NCBI GenBank assembly: GCA_020028535.1
Contig: JAIBHM010000213.1
Coordinates: 1 to 5,183 of the forward strand
From: Armatimonadota bacterium
GTDB lineage: Bacteria; Sysuimicrobiota; Sysuimicrobiia; Sysuimicrobiales; Kaftiobacteriaceae
Direction: 5' to 3'
DNA: 5,183 nucleotides
The notes beneath the pieces were generated by a model. That model worked only from the letters and a program-made list of their open reading frames with translations. It was not told where the DNA came from and searched no databases. The position numbers were made by a program, and so were the translations under genes. Every line of letters starts with the position of its first letter. Positions within the stretch are counted from its first letter, which is position 1. Below are positions 1 through 5,183 of this stretch, piece by piece.

Positions 1-230
1 TGCCTGCTGGATATCCTCCGGGATTACTCCCGAAGTATACCGCTAGCTTTCGGAATCCACGTGCGACGGCGTTTGAATCGGCTACTTCGCCGCGAGGCTC
101 GCGCCTCTCTTGGTGTGCACAGTACCATGCGCCCTGATGAGGGTCAATTCAGAACTTTCGTTCCCATCCTGTGGGTCCTGTGAGTTGTGTGGAGGACTTG
201 TTAGCCCTCACGAGAAGGAGCCTGCACAAC
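1..230. other. Upstream region with no recognisable gene
   Basis: No gene is assignable here. The + strand frame starting at base 1 stays open for 60 codons and stops at 181-183. Its translation matches no family I recognise, so it could be the tail of an upstream gene or chance. The other two + frames stop at about 44-46 and 138-140. Small hairpins occur at 19-32 (CGGGA/TCCCG), 94-107 (GAGGC/GCCTC) and 132-143 (CCCT/AGGG). None is followed by a T-run, so I do not call a terminator. I found no convincing -35/-10 pair, although the promoter of the downstream gene should lie in this stretch. No tRNA-like T-arm was found. Confidence 0.5.
215..220 (+). promoter_or_regulatory. Ribosome binding site fixing the nnrE-nnrD start
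   Basis: AAGGAG, within the longer purine run GAGAAGGAG at 212-220, lies 10 bases before the ATG at 231. This decides the start. The frame is open further upstream to a GTG at 171, but the extra 20 residues are not conserved-looking and that GTG has no comparable ribosome binding site. The protein from 231 begins exactly where NnrE family members begin. Confidence 0.85.
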
Positions 231-1805
231 ATGCGCGTCGTGACTTCAGCGCAGATTGCGGAGCTCGATCGCCGCGCGACCGAGCGTAACGGCATTCCCG
301 TGGAGCGGCTGATGGAGACCGCCGGCCGGCGCGTTGCGCAGGCTGCGCTTGATCTCGTTCCCGGGTCGCGCGGCCTGGTGACCGTGCTCGCCGGAAAGGG
401 ACACAACGGCGGTGACGGTCTCGTGGCCGCCCGAGTGCTGGCGTCTCGCGGGATTTCGGTCGTGGCGCTCCTCGTTGCCGATGAAACGGAGTACTCCAGG
501 GAGACGGGCCGTACGTTAGGCCGAGCCCGGGAGGCTGGAGTTCGGGTTATCAACACCAGTGCCCTCGCGGCCGGAGAGCTCTCCAGGGCGCTTTCTACCG
601 CCGGGCTGATTATTGACGCGTTGTTTGGTACAGGGTTTCGTGGCCCGGCCCGCGGATCAGCGGCGGCATTGATCGATGCAGCGAACACATCGAAGAAGCC
701 CGTTCTTGCAGTGGATGTCCCCTCCGGACTCAATGCCGACACCGGCCAGGCCGACGGTCCGGTCGTGCGCGCCCTGGCGACCGTGACAATGGGTCTCCCC
801 AAGGTCGGCCTTCTCATCCCTCCAGGCATCGAGCTGGCCGGCACGATCTACGTCGCCGACATCGGCTATCCTCCTGAGCTCATCGACGAACCCTCCATCA
901 CGACTCACCTCGTCACCGGGGAGATGGTCCGTACGCACATCCCCGCCCGTCCATTCGATTCACACAAGGGGACGTTTGGCAGGACGCTCGTCATCGCGGG
1001 CTCAGTCGGGTTCACCGGCGCCCCGGTTCTCGCAGCCCTCGGCGCGCTCCGCATCGGCGGCGGTCTCGTGACCCTGGCCGCGCCGCGGACCGTGTACCCG
1101 ATTGTGGCCGCGCACGTGATTGAGGCGATGCCCACTCCACTTGACGATGACGGCGGCGCACTTTCGGCCTCAGCGCTGGCCAGGGTCGAAGAGCTCGCTG
1201 CGGCGAGCGACGTCGTGGCCGTGGGACCGGGTCTCTCGACAGCCCCGGGCGTTCGCCGAGTGGTCGAAGGTCTGCTGGCGTCGGGGAAGCCACTCGTCGT
1301 GGACGCCGATGCACTGAACGTCCTCGCGGGACAGTCGGAGATTCTCCGGCGTGCCACCGGTCCGGTCGTGATCACACCGCATCCTGGCGAACTGGCCCGT
1401 CTGCTGGGAAAGCAGACGCGAGAAGTCCTCACGGACCGGTTGGGTGAAGCGCGCGGAGCGGCCGAACGACTGCGCTGTATAGTCGTCCTCAAGTCCGCCA
1501 GCACGGTCGTCGCGACTCCAGAAGGCGATGCCTACTTCGTGCTGACGGGAAATCCGGGGATGGCCACGGGCGGGATGGGCGACGTCCTCACCGGCGCGAT
1601 CGCATCCCTGATCGGACAAGGGATATCGCCGGCGGAGGCCGCCTGGACCGCAGCCTATCTGCACGGCATGGCCGCCGATCTCCTTGCGGAGGAACGCGGG
1701 ATGGCCGGGATGCTGGCGTCTGAGGTGGCACGTAACTTGCCGGCGGCAATCGCGCGTGTGCTGCGCGGCGAATTCCGGGATGGGGTCCGCGTGCTGCGCG
1801 ACTGA
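231..1805 (+). CDS. nnr: Bifunctional NAD(P)H-hydrate repair enzyme (epimerase + ADP/ATP-dependent dehydratase)
   Basis: This is a cytoplasmic metabolite-repair protein of 524 aa, a usual length for the fused form. The N-terminal YjeF_N/NnrE domain (about 1-225) interconverts the R and S epimers of damaged, hydrated NAD(P)H. The C-terminal YjeF_C/NnrD domain (about 235-510, ribokinase-like fold) dehydrates S-NAD(P)HX back to NAD(P)H using ADP or ATP. Visible NnrE motifs are GKGHNGGDG at 55-63, DALFGTGFRG at 129-138 and VDVPSG at 161-166 (Asp162), followed by MGLPKVGLL at 187-195. Visible NnrD motifs are HKGTFGRTLVIAGS at 245-258, VGPGLS at 331-336, VDADALN at 357-363, TPHPGE at 382-387 and the nucleotide-binding NPGMATGGMGDVLTG at 441-455, in which Asp451 is the expected catalytic acid/base. 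One deviation is KSAST at 421-425, where most relatives as I recall them read K-G-A-x-T. The gene runs convergently into galactokinase with 4 bp between the stop codons. All motifs are intact, so I expect an active enzyme. Confidence 0.96.
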   Translation: MRVVTSAQIAELDRRATERNGIPVERLMETAGRRVAQAALDLVPGSRGLVTVLAGKGHNGGDGLVAARVLASRGISVVALLVADETEYSRETGRTLGRAREAGVRVINTSALAAGELSRALSTAGLIIDALFGTGFRGPARGSAAALIDAANTSKKPVLAVDVPSGLNADTGQADGPVVRALATVTMGLPKVGLLIPPGIELAGTIYVADIGYPPELIDEPSITTHLVTGEMVRTHIPARPFDSHKGTFGRTLVIAGSVGFTGAPVLAALGALRIGGGLVTLAAPRTVYPIVAAHVIEAMPTPLDDDGGALSASALARVEELAAASDVVAVGPGLSTAPGVRRVVEGLLASGKPLVVDADALNVLAGQSEILRRATGPVVITPHPGELARLLGKQTREVLTDRLGEARGAAERLRCIVVLKSASTVVATPEGDAYFVLTGNPGMATGGMGDVLTGAIASLIGQGISPAEAAWTAAYLHGMAADLLAEERGMAGMLASEVARNLPAAIARVLRGEFRDGVRVLRD

Positions 1806-1809
1806 CTCG

Positions 1810-2946
1810 TCATGGCGAGCCCTCGGTGGCTTCGGAGGCGAAGAACGCTCCCTCTCGATCGGTGCGCCGCCGGTACCCTCCTGCGACCGCCTCGAGGAAC
1901 TCGCTCTGCCGGTCCCGGTGCACCAGCGTGACCACGGCCCCGCCAAATCCGGCTCCTGTCATTCGCGCCGCCACGGCCCCCGGCGACGCCAGGGCCGCCT
2001 CCACCATTGCGTCGAGCTCGGGAGTGCTGACTTCATAATCGTCACGCAGGCTGTCGTGCGAGGCCAGAAAGATGTCGCGGAGGCGTGTCACCTCTCCGCC
2101 TTCGACCGCCCGGGCGGTCTCGATCACGCGCGCATTCTCCGTGACGACATGCCTGACCCGGCGCGGCAGAGGATCCGGCATCTCCTCAATGAGCCGCATG
2201 TCGTCGAGCGTCACATCTCGCAGCGCCGATGCGTGTCGTCCCCGCACTGCCAGCCAAGCCAGCGCGTCTTCGCACTCCCGCCGGCGCGCGGCGTAGGCGG
2301 AATCCCCCACCGTCCGCCGGACGCCCGTGTCACACACGGCGATGGCAAGCCCGGCGGGCAGCGGGAGGTGATGCGTCTCGAGTGAGCGGCAATCGAGGAA
2401 GAGCGCGCGACCTCGCCGGCACAGACTCACCGCGAACTGGTCCATGATGCCGCAGGGCACGCCGACAAACTCAACCTCCGCTTCGTGGCACAGCATCGCG
2501 CGATCGCGGGGGCTGAGATGCGATCCGGCCGCCTGTTCAAACACGAGCGATGCGGCGACTTCGAGCGCCGCAGAGGAACTCAATCCAGAACCGATCGGAA
2601 GATCGCTGTCGATCAGCGCGTCCACGCCCGCCAGACGAACACCGCGCCGCGACAGTGTGACCGCGACCCCCTGCGGATAGCGCGCCCACGCCGGGACTGA
2701 GGCCTCCGCTGGAGCATCAGCGCGCAAGTCGGCGACTCCGCTGTACGCGAATGAGCGGAGGCGGATGTGGTCCGTCCCATTGGGGGCTGCCGCGATGCGG
2801 ACGTACCGGCTGATCGCGACGGGCAGAACGAGACCCTCATTGTAGTCCGTGTGCTCACCGATCAAGTTGACACGCCCGGGCGCCTGAACCCGGATCGTGG
2901 GCCGCCGGCCAAAATGAGCCGTAAACCCGTCATCCAGTGAAGTCAC
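1810..2946 (-). CDS. galK: Galactokinase (GHMP kinase family)
   Basis: This cytoplasmic enzyme phosphorylates alpha-D-galactose at C1 with ATP, the first kinase step of the Leloir pathway. It is 378 aa from the GTG at 2946, close to the 382 aa of E. coli GalK. Motifs in order are: the galactokinase signature GRVNLIGEHTDYNEG at 24-38 (Arg25 near the phosphoryl site; Glu31, His32 and Asp34 in sugar binding); the GHMP ATP-binding loop PIGSGLSSSAALE at 117-129; GIMDQF at 166-171 with the catalytic Asp169; SLRDDYEVSTPELD at 299-312; and the C-terminal motif MTGAGFGGAVVTLV at 329-342. The start is an inference. The frame is open upstream to a TTG at 3096, but that extension reads antisense through the neighbouring gene's signal peptide and does not resemble GalK. 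GTG 2946 is the only other early start and has no clear Shine-Dalgarno. It is divergent from the sugar transporter genes, which suggests shared sugar catabolism. No galT or galE is visible in the window. Confidence 0.96.
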   Translation of the reverse strand: MTSLDDGFTAHFGRRPTIRVQAPGRVNLIGEHTDYNEGLVLPVAISRYVRIAAAPNGTDHIRLRSFAYSGVADLRADAPAEASVPAWARYPQGVAVTLSRRGVRLAGVDALIDSDLPIGSGLSSSAALEVAASLVFEQAAGSHLSPRDRAMLCHEAEVEFVGVPCGIMDQFAVSLCRRGRALFLDCRSLETHHLPLPAGLAIAVCDTGVRRTVGDSAYAARRRECEDALAWLAVRGRHASALRDVTLDDMRLIEEMPDPLPRRVRHVVTENARVIETARAVEGGEVTRLRDIFLASHDSLRDDYEVSTPELDAMVEAALASPGAVAARMTGAGFGGAVVTLVHRDRQSEFLEAVAGGYRRRTDREGAFFASEATEGSP

Positions 2947-3001
2947 GCGAATGCTGTTCGCCGGAGCGGGTGGAGGAGGCCTCCCGGAGGACGCAGAAAG
3001 G

Positions 3002-3015
3002 GGGGAACTGTCCCC
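3002..3015. repeat. Short inverted repeat GGGGA-ACTG-TCCCC
   Basis: A 5-bp perfect inverted repeat with a 4-base centre lies 33 bases before the binding-protein start codon and inside its likely leader. It is directly visible. Its role as an operator, leader hairpin or dispersed REP-like element is unknown, and only one copy is seen in this window. Confidence 0.4.
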
Positions 3016-3034
3016 AAGGAAAACTGCGAGGCAC

Positions 3035-3042
3035 AGGAGGGA
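3035..3042 (+). promoter_or_regulatory. Ribosome binding site of the binding-protein gene
   Basis: AGGAGGGA lies 5 bases before the ATG at 3048. This strong site fixes the true start in the frame that encodes the signal peptide. That is not the frame encoding the rest of the protein, which supports a frame break downstream rather than a start at the ATG at 2951. Confidence 0.85.
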
Positions 3043-3047
3043 GACAC

Positions 3048-4300
3048 ATGAGGGAGCGGGGTCGGTGGATGACGACCGTCCTGGCCGCCGCCACAATTGC
3101 AGCGGTGCTCACGCTCAGTACGGGCGCGGGGCTGCAGGCGGGTGCGGCCAGGAAACTCGAGATCTTCAGCTGGTGGACTGCCGGAGGTGGATCTACAAGA
3201 AGCGCTTCCCGGGCGTAGAGATCATCAATGCCACGGTGGCCGGGGGCGCCGGCACGAACGCCAAAGCCGTCCTGAAGACGCGCATGACCGGCGGCGATCC
3301 GCCCGACAGCTTTCAGGTGCACGGCGGCGAGGAGCTCACCAGCACCTGGGTGACCACGGGGTTCATGGAATCGCTGGGCGCCCTGTATCAGAGTGAAGGC
3401 TGGAACAAGGTCTTCCCCAAGGACCTTATCGACATCGTGAGCTACCGGGGCCAGCCGTACTCCGTGCCGGTGAACGTGCACCGGGGGAACGTCCTCTGGT
3501 ACAACAAGAAGGTCTTCGACGAAAACAACCTCAAGGCGCCCACCACATGGGATGAGTTCTTCACGGTGGCCGAGACGCTCAAGATGAAGGGGATCGCGCC
3601 ACTCGCTCTGGGCGACAAGAACAAGTGGGAGGCGGCGCATCTCTTTGAAGATATCCTCGTCGCCTCACTGGGCGCAAACGGGTACCGCGGGCTGTGGAAC
3701 GGTAAGACATCCTGGACAGGCGACGGGGTGAAGAAGGCTCTGGACACCTATGCCCGGATCCTGTCGTACGTGAACAACGACCACGCCGCGGGCACGTGGG
3801 ATTCCGCCACACAGATGCTCATCGATCGCAAGGCGGCGATGACCATCATGGGCGACTGGGCGGCGGGCTACTTCACCAGCAAGGGCTGGAAGCCCAATGT
3901 CGACTATGGCTTCGCCCCGGCGCCAGGGACAGGCGGGACGTTTGTCGTGGTCACCGATACCTTCGGCCTGCCGAGGAAGGCGCCGCACCGCGCGGAGGCG
4001 CTCAACTGGTTGAAGGTGGCGGGCAGCAAGGAAGGCCAGGAGGCGTTCAATCCCCTGAAGGGCAGTATTTGCGGGCGGACCGACTGTGACTTGAACAAGT
4101 TCGACGCCTATCTCAAGTCGTCGGCCGCGGACTTCAGCAAGAACGCGCTGGTCCCGAGCGAAGTGCACGGATCGGCCGCGCCCGAGGGTTTCGCCACGGC
4201 GTTCAACGACGTCGTCAACTTCTTCGTGACGAACAAGAACGTCGCCTCGGCGCAGCGCGCCCTTCAAAAGGCCTGCGCAGACAACAAGATGTGCAAGTGA
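3048..4300 (+). pseudogene. Sugar ABC transporter solute-binding protein, reading frame broken near its N-terminus
   Basis: This is the extracytoplasmic binding component of a carbohydrate ABC importer (family 1 type). The ATG at 3048 gives a 47-residue segment in one frame. It contains a basic N-terminus, a hydrophobic core (about residues 9-27), a likely signal peptidase I site near QAGAA/RK, and the mature start KLEIFSWWTAGG. No lipobox cysteine is present. That frame then stops at 3216-3218. The family homology resumes from 3191 in the -1 frame (IYKKRFPGVEIINATVAGG onward) and runs to the TGA at 4298-4300 as 369 residues. Further family features are KTRMTGGDPPDSFQVHGGEE, SVPVNVHRGNVLWYN, GDWAAGY and GSKEGQEAFNPLKGS. 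Relatives I recall have roughly ten more residues between the tryptophan pair and the KKRFPG segment, so about 28-34 nt (3k+1) appear to be missing. A continuous frame from the ATG at 2951 exists but would lack the signal peptide. I cannot tell a real mutation from an assembly error. It resembles the Thermus glucose/galactose-binding group (from memory), and the neighbouring galactokinase fits. Four cysteines all lie in the last 77 residues. Confidence 0.85.
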
Positions 4301-4324
4301 CGCGCGCCCGCGCGTCCGCATCAC

Positions 4325-4360
4325 CGGGGAGGCCGTCTTGTGCGGCCTCCCCGCTTTTCT
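4325..4360 (+). terminator. Rho-independent terminator after the binding-protein gene
   Basis: An 11-bp perfect stem (4325-4335 with 4343-4353) encloses a 7-base loop (TCTTGTG) and is followed by C and then TTTTCT. It starts 25 bases after the binding-protein stop. Because the permease gene follows 55 bases later on the same strand with no obvious promoter, it probably works as a partial terminator that lowers permease expression relative to binding protein. That regulatory reading is inferred. Confidence 0.88.
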
Positions 4361-4414
4361 GATCGCACGCGTCAGGGCAGGAGTTACTCTCGCAGGCCCG
4401 CAATTTCGCTACCG

Positions 4415-5183
4415 ATGACCACGATCGCCCATGCGCACGCGCGGCCCAGCGCTCTCGCCCGGGTGCGGCTGCGCAGGGACTATCTGCTGTCCGCGCTCAT
4501 CGTCCTGCCCTCCGTGGTCGCCGTCGGCGTGTTCGTCTACGGCTTCATCGGCTGGACGGCCTACGTGGCGATGAGCGGATGGAACTCGTTCCTCCCCGAT
4601 CTCTCGTTCGTGGGATTGCGGAACTTCACCGAGTTGTTCCAGACGCCGCGGTTCCAGATCGACCTGCGCAACACGCTCGTCTTCACCGTGACGTTTCTGA
4701 TCGGCTGTCTGGGGGTTGGGCTGCTGCTGGCGGTGCTGCTCGACCAGCGGATCTGGGGCGAAGGCTTCTTCCGCAACGTGTATCTGTTTCCGATGTCCGT
4801 GTCATTCATTGTCAGCGGGACCGCCTGGCAGTGGCTACTGAACCCCAGCACCGGCGTCAATCTGCTCTTCGAAGCCGCCGGCCTGGACCGGTTGAAGTCA
4901 CCCTGGTTCACCGATCCCACCATCGCGATCTACTCCGTGGTCCTGGCCGCCGTGTGGCAGATGTCTGGCTTCACCATGGCGATGTACCTGGCCGGGCTGC
5001 GGGGGATCCCGGACGAACTGCGCGAGGCGGCGCACGTGGACGGGGCCTCGGAGTGGCAACTCTACCGCCACATCATCCTGCCGATGCTGAATCCAATCAC
5101 GCTCAGCGCGGTGATCGTGCTCGGCCACATCTCGCTGAAGATCTTCGACCTGGTTTTTGCCATGACGGGCAGCGGTCCCGCGT
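4415..5183 (+). CDS. Sugar ABC transporter permease, MalF/UgpA type (3' end beyond the window)
   Basis: This is an inner-membrane permease subunit of a binding-protein-dependent carbohydrate importer. 256 codons are present without a stop before the window ends; relatives are usually about 290-300 aa, so the last helix and tail are missing. Hydrophobic segments lie at about 24-48, 87-109, 121-142, 170-192 and 228-250. The cytoplasmic EAA loop, EAAHVDGASEWQLYRHIILP at 204-223, contacts the ATPase and matches the family pattern EAA-x3-G-x9-I-x-LP. GTAWQWLLNPSTGVNLLF at 135-152 is also typical of the first permease of such pairs. The ATG at 4415 is the first in-frame start and precedes a normal N-terminus, but it has no good Shine-Dalgarno; the AGGAG at 4379-4383 is too far away (31 bases). 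It lies downstream of the binding-protein gene and its terminator, so it belongs to the same import system. A second permease gene probably follows outside the window. Confidence 0.93.
   Translation, partial: MTTIAHAHARPSALARVRLRRDYLLSALIVLPSVVAVGVFVYGFIGWTAYVAMSGWNSFLPDLSFVGLRNFTELFQTPRFQIDLRNTLVFTVTFLIGCLGVGLLLAVLLDQRIWGEGFFRNVYLFPMSVSFIVSGTAWQWLLNPSTGVNLLFEAAGLDRLKSPWFTDPTIAIYSVVLAAVWQMSGFTMAMYLAGLRGIPDELREAAHVDGASEWQLYRHIILPMLNPITLSAVIVLGHISLKIFDLVFAMTGSGPA

Larger units (their letters stand above)
2947..3047. promoter_or_regulatory. Divergent intergenic region between galK and the sugar transporter genes
   Basis: About 100 bp separate the galK GTG from the binding-protein ATG, so promoters for both directions should lie here or just inside the genes. 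I see no convincing sigma-70 -35/-10 pair. Two G/C-rich symmetric elements stand out: overlapping palindromes at 2975-2990 (GGAGGCCTCC followed by CCTCCCGGAGG), and GGGGA-ACTG-TCCCC at 3002-3015. Either could be an operator or an RNA hairpin. Neither matches a LacI/GalR-type site that I recognise. Promoter and operator roles are inferred from position only. Confidence 0.4.

Noticed and set aside
94..107. GAGGC-TCGC-GCCTC hairpin as a terminator
   Set aside because: The stem is only 5 bp and no T-run follows.
24..128. Small basic 34-aa open frame on the minus strand
   Set aside because: It has no ribosome binding site and no recognisable motif, and its Arg richness is expected from GC-rich noncoding DNA.
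171..230. GTG start at 171 for the repair enzyme
   Set aside because: The ATG at 231 has a strong Shine-Dalgarno and begins at the conserved family N-terminus; the upstream 20 residues are not conserved-looking.
905..1946. Long minus-strand open frames opposite the repair gene
   Set aside because: They are shadows of a GC-rich coding region; their translations are Arg/Pro/Ser-rich without domains, while the plus strand encodes a clear enzyme.
2867..2895. TTGACA at 2867-2872 as a -35 element for the transporter genes
   Set aside because: It lies inside the galK signature codons, has no -10-like hexamer 16-18 bases downstream, and is far from the binding-protein start.
2947..3096. N-terminal extension of galactokinase to a TTG at 3096
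   Set aside because: The 50 extra residues have no GalK resemblance, are antisense to the neighbouring signal peptide, and would make the protein much longer than its family.
2951..3190. Start of the binding protein at the ATG at 2951 in the frame of the mature domain
   Set aside because: The translation before 3191 is not protein-like, lacks a signal peptide, and is out of frame with the strong ribosome binding site and true signal peptide at 3035-3188.
3665..4324. 219-aa minus-strand open frame opposite the binding-protein gene
   Set aside because: It is low-complexity Arg/Val/Gly-rich translation with no family motif, opposite a well-supported coding region.

Overview
This window looks like chromosomal DNA from a GC-rich bacterium (third codon positions are mostly G or C). 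I cannot name the phylum. The solute-binding protein begins with a Sec-type signal peptide that has no lipobox cysteine. It would therefore be a free periplasmic protein, which fits a diderm cell better than a monoderm. This is inference.

Layout: (1) Positions 1-230 hold no recognisable gene, only an unassigned open frame to 183 and then a strong Shine-Dalgarno. (2) 231-1805 (+) encodes a complete fused NAD(P)HX epimerase/dehydratase (NnrE-NnrD), a metabolite-repair enzyme. (3) 1810-2946 (-) encodes a complete galactokinase, convergent with the repair gene and only 4 bp from it. (4) 2947-3047 is a short divergent intergenic region carrying small G/C-rich palindromes. (5) 3048-4300 (+) is a sugar ABC-transporter solute-binding protein gene whose reading frame is broken just after the signal peptide, at about 3183-3191. 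(6) A strong stem-loop terminator lies at 4325-4360. (7) 4415 to the window end (+) is the first sugar ABC permease (MalF/UgpA type), cut off by the window edge.

Working together: the binding protein and permease would import a monosaccharide or small oligosaccharide. The divergent galactokinase would phosphorylate galactose released or imported by that system. The binding protein resembles, from memory, the Thermus glucose/galactose-binding family, which agrees with that context. The terminator between binding protein and permease is the usual arrangement for making more binding protein than membrane subunit. The NAD(P)HX repair gene is housekeeping and need not be linked functionally.

I do not see a novel system. 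The most notable observation is the disrupted binding-protein gene: the two halves match one protein family but lie in different frames, and about ten residues between them are missing. This is either a real deletion or a sequence/assembly error.
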